Shown: positions 14,981 through 21,403, numbered from the stretch's first letter. The stretch is 24,075 nt of DNA from Lentisphaeria bacterium UBA1724 (GCA_002315885.1 DCIO01000020.1:1-24075), one strand, 5' to 3'. The notes: a model not told the origin generated them from the letters alone. Program-made: numbers and translations.

Positions 14981-16735
14981 ATGAGTGACGTAACTGTTAC
15001 GATTAACGGAACCAAGGTGCTCGTCCCCTCCGGCTCCACCATTCTGGAAGCCTGCCAGAAACTGAACATCAACATCCCGACCCTGTGCTACTGCAAGGAT
15101 CTGGGCTGCGGTGTTGCCAACAAGCCCGCGTCCTGCCGTATCTGCCTGGTCGAGGCATCCGGCATCCGCCCCCGCCCCATCCTGGTGCCCGCGTGCGCAA
15201 CGCCCATCACCAATGACCGCGTGGAGGTCTGGACCCACTCCCAGCGCGCACTGACCGCGCGCCGCACCGTCCTGGAGCTCATGCTCTCCGACCACCCCAA
15301 GAACTGCCTGACCTGCGCCAAGAACCAGGATTGCGAGCTCCAGAAGCTGGCATCCGAATTCGGCATCAGCGAAATCGAGTTCCAGGGCGAAATCAACCGC
15401 TTCCCCGTGGATGACTCCAGCGAGGCCATCATGCGCGACCTCTCCAAGTGCATCATGTGCCGCCGTTGCGAAACGGTCTGCAACAAAGTGCAGACTGTGG
15501 GCGCTCTGACCGCATACGGCCGTGGCTTCAAGGCCAAGGTCGGCACCGCTTCCATGATTCCTCTGGCAGATACCTCCTGCACCTTCTGCGGACAGTGCGT
15601 CAACGCATGCCCCGTGGGTGCCATCACTGGTATCAGCTACGTGAAGAAGGTCTGGAACGCCATCAACGACCCCAGCAAGACCGTCATCGTTCAGGCCGCT
15701 CCCGCAGTCCGCGTCGCCGTGGGCCAGGAATTCGGCTTCGAGCCCGGCATGCCTATCACTGGCAAGCTGGTGGCGGGTCTCCGCGCTCTGGGTTTTGACA
15801 AGGTCTTCGATACCGACTTCGCAGCCGACCTCACCATCATGGAAGAGGGTCACGAACTGGTGGAACGCGTCAAGAGCGGCAAGAACCTGCCTATCCTGAC
15901 CAGCTGCTGCCCCGGATGGATTAACTTCATCGAGCACAACTTCCCCGACCTGCTCCACATCCCCTCCTCCTGCAAGTCTCCTCAGCAGATGTTCGGCGCC
16001 ATCGCCAAGAGCTACTACGCCGAGAAGACCGGCATCGCACCCAAGGACCTCATCGTGGTCTCCATCATGCCCTGCCAGGCCAAGAAGTACGAGGCCGCGC
16101 GTCCTGAATTCAGCCACGACGGCGTCCGCGATGTGGATTACGTCCTGACCACCCGCGAACTCTGCAAGATGTTCCGCGAAGCCGGTGTCAACCTGGCCAA
16201 TATGGAAGACGAGCAGTTCGACAGCCCCCTGGGCAAGTCCACTGGCGCCGCCGACATCTTCGGCGTCACCGGCGGTGTCCTGGAAGCCGCTCTGCGTTCC
16301 GTCCACACCATGCTGACTGGCGAGGACCTCTCTGGCGACGCAGTCAACTTCCGCGCTGTCCGCGGTCTTGACGGCATCAAGGAAGCCACCGTGGAAGTCG
16401 CTCCTGGTCTCAAGGTCAATGCCGCCATCTGCTCCGGTCTGGGCAACGCCCGCAAGGTCCTGGAGATGGTCCGCAAGGATCCCAACCGCTTCCAGGCCGT
16501 GGAAATCATGGCCTGCCCCGGCGGCTGCATCAACGGCGGCGGTCAGCCCTTCCTCCATGGCGATCGTTCTCTCCTCGAAAAGCGCATGGCGGGTCTCTAC
16601 GCGGAAGACGCCAACAAGCCTCTCCGCATGTCCCACGAGAACCCCGAAATCCAGGCACTCTACAAGGAATACCTGGGCGAACCCGGCTCCGAGAAGGCAC
16701 ACCACCTCCTCCATACCAACTACCACCAGAAATAA
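14981..16735 (+). CDS. hydA: [FeFe]-hydrogenase catalytic subunit HydA (group A3-like)
   Basis: Protein of 584 residues. A plant-type [2Fe-2S] domain (likely Cys36, 52, 55, 71) is followed by the His-ligated [4Fe-4S] motif HPKNCLTCAKNQDC (His105, Cys109, 112, 118). Two [4Fe-4S] ferredoxin motifs follow (Cys157-167 and Cys200-210). The H-cluster domain has all three signatures: TSCCPGW (308-313; Cys309 proton relay, Cys310 cluster ligand), MPCQAKKYE (Cys365) and MACPGGCINGGGQP (Cys512, Cys516). The end of the protein has the usual YLGEPGS...HHLLHT tail. It reversibly forms H2 from protons. With HydB and HydC it should oxidise NADH and reduced ferredoxin together. The ATG at 14981 follows an AGAGGGA element; an upstream in-frame ATG at 14813 lies inside hydB. 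No hydE, hydF or hydG maturation genes are in the window. Confidence 0.97.
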   Translation: MSDVTVTINGTKVLVPSGSTILEACQKLNINIPTLCYCKDLGCGVANKPASCRICLVEASGIRPRPILVPACATPITNDRVEVWTHSQRALTARRTVLELMLSDHPKNCLTCAKNQDCELQKLASEFGISEIEFQGEINRFPVDDSSEAIMRDLSKCIMCRRCETVCNKVQTVGALTAYGRGFKAKVGTASMIPLADTSCTFCGQCVNACPVGAITGISYVKKVWNAINDPSKTVIVQAAPAVRVAVGQEFGFEPGMPITGKLVAGLRALGFDKVFDTDFAADLTIMEEGHELVERVKSGKNLPILTSCCPGWINFIEHNFPDLLHIPSSCKSPQQMFGAIAKSYYAEKTGIAPKDLIVVSIMPCQAKKYEAARPEFSHDGVRDVDYVLTTRELCKMFREAGVNLANMEDEQFDSPLGKSTGAADIFGVTGGVLEAALRSVHTMLTGEDLSGDAVNFRAVRGLDGIKEATVEVAPGLKVNAAICSGLGNARKVLEMVRKDPNRFQAVEIMACPGGCINGGGQPFLHGDRSLLEKRMAGLYAEDANKPLRMSHENPEIQALYKEYLGEPGSEKAHHLLHTNYHQK

Positions 16736-16751
16736 CCGGTAGACGCTGAAA

Positions 16752-16789
16752 AAAAAGGGCTGTTGCGATCACTCGCAACAGCCCTTTTT
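16752..16789 (+). terminator. Strong intrinsic terminator of hydCBA
   Basis: A perfect 12-bp GC-rich stem, gggctgttgcga (16757-16768) and its complement (16773-16784), encloses a 4-base loop. A run of A's precedes it and ttttt follows (16785-16789). The flanking A run would also allow some termination on the minus strand. Confidence 0.92.
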
Positions 16790-16790
16790 C

Positions 16791-16847
16791 TATTCGTCCT
16801 ATTCGTCCTATTCGTCCTATTCGTCCTATTCGTCCTATTCGTCCTAT
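16791..16847. repeat. Tandem array of the 9-bp unit tattcgtcc, six copies
   Basis: Six identical units (16791-16844) are followed by a partial unit (tat). The array begins one base after the hydA terminator T tract and ends at the T/A tract of the RRM terminator, so it lies between two convergent transcription units. On the opposite strand the unit reads ggacgaata, which closely matches the ggac-c-a/g-ata units at 24027-24075. Confidence 0.97.
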
Positions 16848-16881
16848 AAAAAAAGCCGCGCCCTGTAAATCAGAGCGCGGC
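16848..16881 (-). terminator. Intrinsic terminator of the RRM gene
   Basis: Read on the minus strand, the stem arms 16881-16871 and 16865-16855 pair over 11 positions with one mismatch or bulge (GCCGCGC core, 5-base loop) and are followed by seven T's (16854-16848). It lies about 30 bases after the RRM stop codon. Confidence 0.88.
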
Positions 16882-16909
16882 TTCTTTGTGTCAACTGACT
16901 AGCTTTGAA

Positions 16910-17209
16910 CTAGCGGAAGTTGTGACCACCCATGCCACCGTGAGGACGGGGACCACGAGGCTCGCGGGGCTTTGCCTCGTTCACGGTCAGAGTGCGGCCG
17001 TGATCTTCCTTGCCGTTCATGCCATCGATGGCGGCCTGTGCCTCTGCATCATCAGCCATCTCGACGAAACCGAAACCCTTGGAACGGCCGGTGTCGCGGT
17101 CGGTGATGACACGTGCGGAGTCGACTTTGCCGAACTGAGAGAACAGCTCGTTGAGTTCAGCGTCGGTGACTGCGTAGCTCAGGTTGCCAACATACAGATT
17201 CTTGCCCAT
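16910..17209 (-). CDS. RRM-type RNA-binding protein
   Basis: Protein of 99 residues made of a single RNA recognition motif. RNP2 is LYVGNL (5-10) and RNP1 is KGFGFVEM (44-51). A short Arg/Gly/Pro/His-rich tail (PREPRGPRPHGGMGGHNFR, about 81-99) follows. Such small RRM proteins occur in cyanobacteria and PVC bacteria, where several are linked to cold or stress responses; the targets are unknown. The gene is monocistronic, with its own strong promoter about 200 bases upstream and its own terminator. There is no Shine-Dalgarno sequence next to the ATG; the nearest AGGAG is ~20 bases upstream. The long structured leader suggests post-transcriptional control. Confidence 0.95.
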   Translation of the reverse strand: MGKNLYVGNLSYAVTDAELNELFSQFGKVDSARVITDRDTGRSKGFGFVEMADDAEAQAAIDGMNGKEDHGRTLTVNEAKPREPRGPRPHGGMGGHNFR

Positions 17210-17404
17210 AGTGCGAATTACTGGATTTCTCCTGTCTGGTACTCATTGTCCCTATCATTGACAAACGCTCTTTCCCGGGGACAAATGTAGGAAAGGAGCC
17301 GAACTGGCTCAATCGGTCGACCGACGGAGGAGAGAAGGAAGGGCAAGGTGGCAAAAAACCGTTCCTTTCATTCAGTCCCTCTAACAGGGGATCTTACGAC
17401 TAAC
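17210..17404 (-). promoter_or_regulatory. Long 5' leader of the RRM gene with inverted repeats
   Basis: If transcription starts just downstream of the TATAAT box, the RRM mRNA has an untranslated leader of about 195 bases. It contains a perfect 12-bp palindrome tcggtcgaccga (17313-17324), a 5-bp hairpin (gagcc/ggctc, 17296-17310) and a 4-bp hairpin near 17385. No convincing coding sequence lies in it. Its role as a control region is inferred. Confidence 0.4.
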
Positions 17405-17410
17405 ACTCAA

Positions 17411-17438
17411 ATTATAGCAAATCCAAAACGATTTTCAA
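17411..17438 (-). promoter_or_regulatory. Strong candidate promoter of the RRM gene
   Basis: On the minus strand TTGAAA (17438-17433) and a consensus TATAAT (17416-17411) are separated by 16 bases. This is the closest match to a sigma-70-type promoter in the window. The rest of the gap up to 17549 is AT-rich. Confidence 0.65.
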
Positions 17439-17509
17439 GAAGATTCAATCAAAAAAATAGGATTTTCTTTTGATTTTTTTGAATTTTCACAATCTTCAGC
17501 ATATCAACA

Positions 17510-17540
17510 AGTTCCCAATGCCAAATGGCACATGAGAACT
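17510..17540 (-). terminator. Weak interrupted hairpin after the SUI1-like gene
   Basis: Two nested 5-bp pairings (agttc/gaact at the outside, tgcca/tggca inside) are separated by an internal loop, about 10 bases past the stop. No T tract follows directly, so termination is uncertain. Confidence 0.3.
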
Positions 17541-17549
17541 ACTGTCGCA

Positions 17550-18026
17550 TCAGACCGTGAAGTTCTGCTTCTGGAACCAATCCTTGGCACGCTGGACCTG
17601 GTCACCCTGGAGCTCTAAAACACCCTCCACAAAACGGGCGCCAATCCCCAGCGCACTCTTCGCCTGATTGCAGAGCTCCATCTGCTGGAAGAGCTCCAGT
17701 TCCTCCAGACCCTTCACATTCGTCACCGTCTTGCCGCCCTTCCCTTTGCGCTGAATCTGGAAGGACAACTTTCCGCGGGAACGGACTTTCGAGGACTCCT
17801 TGGCGTCCTTGCCAATCACCACATCACCACCAAAGGCCTTCAGCAATTCCAGGTCCTCTTTCGACAATGCGGATTGCTTCTTCTCCTCTTCTGTGGGCGG
17901 AGGAGGCGGCGGCGGCTTCGGGGGCTCCGGCAAATCAATCTTCAGCCCTACAAAGGGGTTGTTCCAATTCTGGTCGGTCAACTTTGAGGCGCTGCTATCC
18001 GACCCAGTTTTCTTCTTCTGCTTCAT
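17550..18026 (-). CDS. SUI1/YciH (eIF1-like) domain protein with proline-rich N-terminus
   Basis: Protein of 158 residues. About residues 85-158 match the SUI1/eIF1 fold: KLSFQIQRKGKGGKTVTNV, then a Leu-rich helix, then VLELQGDQVQRAKDWF and a final strand. The N-terminal half is low complexity: Lys-rich start, WNNPFVGLKI, then a run of seven prolines (38-44) followed by Glu. Bacterial YciH proteins affect start-codon fidelity under stress, so a translation-related role is plausible but not shown. The ATG at 18026 overlaps the stop of the CpXC gene (ATGA) and follows an AGGA element. It is the last gene of the trx operon. The proline run would be expected to need EF-P during translation. Confidence 0.88.
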   Translation of the reverse strand: MKQKKKTGSDSSASKLTDQNWNNPFVGLKIDLPEPPKPPPPPPPTEEEKKQSALSKEDLELLKAFGGDVVIGKDAKESSKVRSRGKLSFQIQRKGKGGKTVTNVKGLEELELFQQMELCNQAKSALGIGARFVEGVLELQGDQVQRAKDWFQKQNFTV

Positions 18027-18703
18027 TTCTTTTCCTGGAAAAGTTGCTTGACGAGTTCGTCCACATCCACACGGCACCCAGGGAAGCAGTGGTCGATTTC
18101 CACACGCAACTGGGGATTGTCACGTATCTCCTTGTCCAATGCCTGGTATTCCGCCATGGGAACTTGCAAGACACGAATGGGACGGCCATTCTGGCGATTG
18201 TAGACCAAAAAGACCAGACGGCTCTCGTCCTTCTGGCTGAAATCAAAGAGCAGCCGATGACGGCCTAGCGAGAGTTCGCCTTCCTCCGTGCCGCCATTGA
18301 AGAGCTGGTATTTGGCAAACTCGATGACACGGTCGTCCAACCCACGCTTCCACAGATAGAGCTTCTCCAGAAAATCCGGGCGGCTGAAGACCAACCGCAC
18401 CACGGGACGCTGGACACCCTGGTTCATGGCCGCAGTGGTTGCGCTCTCGTCCAACTGCAAGGCAAGAGCCTTCGCCTGCTCATCCGGCAATGCCTTGGGC
18501 TCCTGCACCAACAAAAAAGGCTTCTGGGTATCCCGATAAATCAAACGCACGGGAACATTCAGAATCTTCTGGCAAGCAGGACAAGACACACAATTCAGAG
18601 TCCCCTTCAGCAACTCCTCCTCGTGGGAATCCTCGGGAGAAAGGTGCGTGACCGCCTCAAAATCAAATTGTTCCCCGCAGTGGGGGCATTTCAGCGTAAC
18701 CAT
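18023..18703 (-). CDS. CpXC-domain zinc-ribbon protein
   Basis: Protein of 226 residues. The N-terminus has a pair of CPxC knuckles, CPHC (Cys6, Cys9) and CPAC (Cys41, Cys44), with an extra Cys38 between them, which is the signature of the CpXC domain. The rest is a mixed alpha/beta region (RLVFSRPDFLEKLYLWKRGLDDRVIEFA) with no motif I recognise. CpXC proteins have no settled function. It lies 11 bases after trxA and overlaps the SUI1-like gene by 4 bases, so the three are probably co-transcribed and the last two translationally coupled. There is no Shine-Dalgarno sequence before the ATG. Confidence 0.85.
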   Translation of the reverse strand: MVTLKCPHCGEQFDFEAVTHLSPEDSHEEELLKGTLNCVSCPACQKILNVPVRLIYRDTQKPFLLVQEPKALPDEQAKALALQLDESATTAAMNQGVQRPVVRLVFSRPDFLEKLYLWKRGLDDRVIEFAKYQLFNGGTEEGELSLGRHRLLFDFSQKDESRLVFLVYNRQNGRPIRVLQVPMAEYQALDKEIRDNPQLRVEIDHCFPGCRVDVDELVKQLFQEKK

Positions 18704-18714
18704 GGCGCGAAAAA

Positions 18715-19026
18715 CTACTTTAATGCCTCAAGCAAAGTGCCAAGCTGCTGAACTCCGACGAAGGTCTGAACCTTCTGACCATCCTTGATGATCATCAGCG
18801 TGGGAATGGACAGCACGTTGTAGCGCATGGCCAGGGTTGCGCACTCGTCCACATTCACCTTGGCGATATTCGCACCCGTGGCAGCCAACGCCTCCAAGCC
18901 CTCGTCAATGATACGGCCCTGCATCCGGCACGGCCCACACCAGGTCGCCCAAAAGTCCACCAGCCAAGTCCCTGTAGCAGTCTTTTCCTTAAAACTCTCT
19001 GCCGTCAAATTGATGATCTCTGCCAT
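18715..19026 (-). CDS. trxA: Thioredoxin
   Basis: Protein of 103 residues, normal for thioredoxin. The active site is WCGPC (29-33) in DFWATWCGPCR, and the cis-proline loop SIPT (Pro75) is intact. It reduces protein disulfides in the cytoplasm and should be recharged by the trxB product nearby. An AGGAGAT ribosome-binding site lies ~8 bases before the ATG. In the likely ancestral order trxB-trxA, the toxin-antitoxin pair at 19065-19742 now lies between the two genes, so trxA may depend on the TA promoter or on one of its own. Confidence 0.96.
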   Translation of the reverse strand: MAEIINLTAESFKEKTATGTWLVDFWATWCGPCRMQGRIIDEGLEALAATGANIAKVNVDECATLAMRYNVLSIPTLMIIKDGQKVQTFVGVQQLGTLLEALK

Positions 19027-19064
19027 GATTATTATCTCCTATTTTTGGATAAAACGCAATCAAA

Positions 19065-19388
19065 TTACTCATTACTGCATCGTAAAATGCCATTGTCCTT
19101 AACAAATGCGGGACTCTGGCGCATAAGTCCAAGAGTCCGTCGAGCCGCACCATCCGGTCTGGTTCGACCGCATTCCCATGCTTCTACAGCCTTCTTGGAT
19201 ACTCCTATGCACGCCGCAAACAATGCCTGGGTCATTCCTGACTCCAACCGAATCTGACGAATATCGACAGGCTCCAATTCCGGCAAGGGAAGAACCTCAT
19301 ATCGGTGCACATGCACTCCTTCCACCTTCCCTTTTGTGTATGCAATGGCCTCTTCCAAACCTTTTTTGATTTCCTCAAACCTGCTCAT
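19065..19388 (-). CDS. higA: HigA-type antitoxin with XRE-like helix-turn-helix
   Basis: Protein of 107 residues. A polar N-terminal part (about 1-40, with VEGVHVHRYEVLPLPE) is followed by a helix-turn-helix at about 42-80 (IRQIRLESGMTQ, then FAACIGVSKKAVEAWECGRT), typical of HigA/NadS antitoxins. It should neutralise the adjacent toxin and repress its own promoter. The ATG at 19388 was chosen because AAGGAGG sits 6 bases ahead; an in-frame TTG at 19394 is less likely. It starts 12 bases after the toxin stop, in toxin-first order as in higBA. Confidence 0.88.
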   Translation of the reverse strand: MSRFEEIKKGLEEAIAYTKGKVEGVHVHRYEVLPLPELEPVDIRQIRLESGMTQALFAACIGVSKKAVEAWECGRTRPDGAARRTLGLMRQSPAFVKDNGILRCSNE

Positions 19389-19400
19389 GACCAACCTCCT

Positions 19401-19742
19401 TCATCCTTGATTCAGCTGCTCTTCAAGTAACTCAACAAGACAACGCAACTCATTACGTTCGCGCTTCGATAGATTGCCCTTCTCCGATTTCCCGTAAATG
19501 TCCAAGAAGAAAATCTGTTCTTTTGTCTGAAAATCAATGTATATGACACGCGTAGAACCACTCTTTCCTTTTCCACGAAACGCAAAACGCATCTTGCGGA
19601 TGCCACCTGTTCCTTCAATGACATCACCTAATTCGGGATTCGCTATCAGCATCTCCTCAAGACGACGAATGTCCTCTTCATCAAGCCCAAGTTTCTCCCA
19701 TTTTTTCAAGAATGAAGGTATGTATACGAACTCCCTGGTCAT
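19401..19742 (-). CDS. higB: HigB/RelE-superfamily mRNA interferase toxin
   Basis: Protein of 113 residues with the RelE/HigB fold pattern: NPELGDVIEGTGGIRKMRF (about 35-53), then a GKGKSGSTRVIYI strand and a FFLDIYGKSEK end. This resembles the HigB-2 subgroup. Such toxins cut mRNA on the ribosome; the Lys/Arg residues expected for catalysis are present. The ATG at 19742 was chosen as the start of the family homology; longer readings run upstream into trxB. The ribosome-binding site is weak. The coding sequence is visibly more AT-rich than trxB and trxA, consistent with horizontal acquisition. Confidence 0.88.
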   Translation of the reverse strand: MTREFVYIPSFLKKWEKLGLDEEDIRRLEEMLIANPELGDVIEGTGGIRKMRFAFRGKGKSGSTRVIYIDFQTKEQIFFLDIYGKSEKGNLSKRERNELRCLVELLEEQLNQG

Positions 19743-19771
19743 AACATTTTTTCGTCCAACACCAATAATAT

Positions 19772-19788
19772 ACCCTACAGAATAGGGT
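19772..19788. promoter_or_regulatory. Inverted repeat, candidate HigA operator
   Basis: ACCCTA (19772-19777) and TAGGGT (19783-19788) are perfect 6-base arms with a 5-base spacer, 30 bases upstream of the toxin start. The repeat abuts a TATATT-like -10 on the minus strand. This is the expected place for antitoxin autoregulation, but binding is inferred. Confidence 0.5.
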
Positions 19789-19839
19789 TGCTTGTTAAAA
19801 ACAAAAAGAAAATCATCAAAAATCCCCCAAACGCCACCC

Positions 19840-20817
19840 CTATGAGTGATTGCGTAAAAATTCCGCGGCATCCATGCCGGCCTTTGCACCTGTCCCCGCC
19901 GCGATGACCGCCTGTTTGTAGCGCGGGTCGGTGCAATCGCCCGCCGCAAATACACCAGGGATGCCTGTCAGCGTTCTATCTCGGTCTTCAAGCTTTATAT
20001 ATCCATCGTCATCTAGGTCGATACCCGTACCCTCCAAAAGCCCCGTATCGGGATCGAAGCCCAATGCCAGGAAAAGTCCACGGCAGGGTAGTTCCTTCCG
20101 TTCCCCCGACACCAAATCCTGAACCAGGACGTGCTTGAGTTTGCCATCTTCTGCCTGGACCGCATCCACAACGCGGGATCCGAGGTGGATTTCCACATTC
20201 GCCGCGCTCTCCAGACGCTGACGAAGCACCTGCGGGCCCTTCAAGGCCTCCCCAGGCACCACCAATTTTACGCATCTGGCTAGCGTACTCAAAAACAACG
20301 CCTCGTTCAATGCGGCGCTGCCATTACCAGCCAACACAACTTCTTCCCCACGGTAGAATGCCCCATCGCAGGTCGCACAGTAGGAGATGCCAGGCCCCTG
20401 CAGACGCCCACGACCCTGAATTTCCAAGGGCTTGTGATGCGCACCCAGGGCCAAAATCACCACCCGACTCTCTAGCACACTGCCGTCGTCCAGGATAATG
20501 CGCTTGATTTCACCCTGCAACTCAAGTTTTTTGGCAGAATGAAATTCAACACGCGTGCCCAGAGCTTCCGCCTGACGCATCATGGCATCCGTCAAATCAA
20601 AGCCCGATACTGCCTCGGGATACCCAGGGTAGTTCTCAATTTTCGAGGTCTGGGTCAGCAACCCACCCGGCAAGGGGCCCGCCAACAGCACAGGAGAATA
20701 CCCCGCACGAGCAGCATAAATCCCTGCAGTGCATCCCGCAGGACCAGAACCCAATATGACAATGTCTTCCATGGCTTCAATGTAAGCGATTTCTCGGTCT
20801 TTGATATAAGATAACAT
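19840..20817 (-). CDS. trxB: Thioredoxin reductase-like flavoprotein lacking the usual NADPH motif
   Basis: Protein of 325 residues, the usual TrxB length. It has the FAD motif GSGPAG (23-28), the redox-active CATC (147-150) and the C-terminal FAD motif GVFAAGDCTD. In the second nucleotide-binding domain the usual GGGDSAxEEA is GNGSAALNEA (164-173), and the following strand reads KLVVPGEAL instead of the HRRxxxR motif that binds the NADPH 2'-phosphate. It may therefore use another donor, such as ferredoxin (as described for clostridial ferredoxin-dependent flavin reductases) or NADH. The ATG at 20817 is preferred because AAGGGA lies 5 bases ahead. The ATG at 20772 would start directly at the conserved core but lacks a good ribosome-binding site. 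Confidence 0.9.
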   Translation of the reverse strand: MLSYIKDREIAYIEAMEDIVILGSGPAGCTAGIYAARAGYSPVLLAGPLPGGLLTQTSKIENYPGYPEAVSGFDLTDAMMRQAEALGTRVEFHSAKKLELQGEIKRIILDDGSVLESRVVILALGAHHKPLEIQGRGRLQGPGISYCATCDGAFYRGEEVVLAGNGSAALNEALFLSTLARCVKLVVPGEALKGPQVLRQRLESAANVEIHLGSRVVDAVQAEDGKLKHVLVQDLVSGERKELPCRGLFLALGFDPDTGLLEGTGIDLDDDGYIKLEDRDRTLTGIPGVFAAGDCTDPRYKQAVIAAGTGAKAGMDAAEFLRNHS

Positions 20818-20860
20818 TCCCTTAATTCTTTGGCGTCGCCTTGCGGGAAATAAAAATTAG

Positions 20861-20887
20861 ATTATATTAAAATTCTAGCAAAAGCAA
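20861..20887 (-). promoter_or_regulatory. Candidate promoter of the trxB operon
   Basis: On the minus strand a consensus TATAAT (20866-20861) is preceded by TTGCTT (20887-20882) with a 15-base spacer. Transcription would start near 20854, about 37 bases before the trxB ATG. Confidence 0.5.
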
Positions 20888-20917
20888 CTCCTTCAAAACC
20901 GCACTTTTAACCTTAAT

Positions 20918-20931
20918 TCCATATATTTGGA
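20918..20931. promoter_or_regulatory. Near-palindrome just upstream of feoA
   Basis: TCCATATATTTGGA is symmetric at 12 of 14 positions, contains a TATATT -10-like hexamer (20922-20927) and ends 11 bases before the feoA ATG. It could be an operator or simply an AT-rich promoter core; no good -35 box is visible and it does not match the classic Fur box. Confidence 0.3.
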
Positions 20932-20942
20932 TACACTAATTT

Positions 20943-21155
20943 ATGAAGCCAATTACCGAAGCACAATTTGGTCAGACCGTTAAAATCGTCAGAGTCGCGG
21001 GTGATGTCAAATTCCGCCAGCATCTCGCGGATTTGGGTTGTGTCATCAATGCGGAAGTCACTGTAGTCAACCAGTTAGACGGAGATCTCATCCTGAAGAT
21101 ACAGGGTTCTCGGGTAGCGCTGGGGCAGGCACTGGCAAAGGAAATCTACTTCTAG
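20943..21155 (+). CDS. feoA: FeoA-domain protein (first copy)
   Basis: Protein of 70 residues covering one complete FeoA (SH3-like) domain: a VKIVRVAGD strand, FRQHLADLGCV, then VVNQLDGDLILKIQGSRVALGQALAKEI. FeoA proteins are small cytoplasmic partners that support FeoB-driven Fe(II) uptake. It opens the feo operon, and the second feoA follows after 17 bases. No Shine-Dalgarno sequence is evident and the leader is probably very short. It differs clearly from the second copy in sequence, so the pair is an old duplication rather than a recent one. Confidence 0.93.
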   Translation: MKPITEAQFGQTVKIVRVAGDVKFRQHLADLGCVINAEVTVVNQLDGDLILKIQGSRVALGQALAKEIYF

Positions 21156-21172
21156 TTCGGGAGGACGCAACC

Positions 21173-21400
21173 ATGAAAACCCTGAAAGACCTCCCCATCG
21201 GCGAGACCGCCACCGTCCTTAAGCTCAACAGCACTGGCCCCACACGCAGACGACTCCTGGATATGGGGCTCACCAAAGGCGTGAAAGTAACCATCCGCAA
21301 AGTCGCTCCGCTGGGCGATCCCCTGGAAATCACTCTCCGGGGCTACGAACTCTCCATCCGAAAATCCGAAGCGGATTTGATTGTCCTGGAGGAAGATTAG
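21173..21400 (+). CDS. feoA: FeoA-domain protein (second copy)
   Basis: Protein of 75 residues with a canonical FeoA domain: LKDLPIGETATVLKL, RRRLLDMGLTKGVKVTIRKVAPLGDPLEI and the final LRGYELSIRKSEADLI. GGGAGG ahead of the ATG at 21173 fixes the start. It lies 3 bases before feoB, so it is likely the main FeoB partner. Two feoA genes ahead of feoB is a known arrangement in anaerobes. Confidence 0.95.
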   Translation: MKTLKDLPIGETATVLKLNSTGPTRRRLLDMGLTKGVKVTIRKVAPLGDPLEITLRGYELSIRKSEADLIVLEED

Positions 21401-21403
21401 GCA

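Noticed and set aside
12424..15075. 883-codon open frame on the minus strand across hydC and hydB
   Set aside because: It is antisense to clear Fe-S proteins and its translation is an Ala/Gly/Asp/Val-rich low-complexity string. It is a by-product of strong codon bias in the hyd genes.
14957..16726. 589-codon open frame on the minus strand across hydA
   Set aside because: It is antisense to hydA with no recognisable motif; same codon-bias shadow effect as above.
16791..16847. Possible CRISPR array or origin iterons
   Set aside because: The 9-bp units are directly joined with no spacers, there are no cas genes, and no replication initiator gene or DnaA boxes are nearby. It is a simple tandem repeat.
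17157..17354. Small open frame in the RRM leader on the minus strand
   Set aside because: It overlaps the RRM start in another frame, has no good ribosome-binding site, and its composition does not look coding.
19401..19955. A longer 184-codon toxin reading
   Set aside because: The extra N-terminal part overlaps the end of trxB and crosses the operator-like repeat, and the HigB homology begins at the ATG at 19742.
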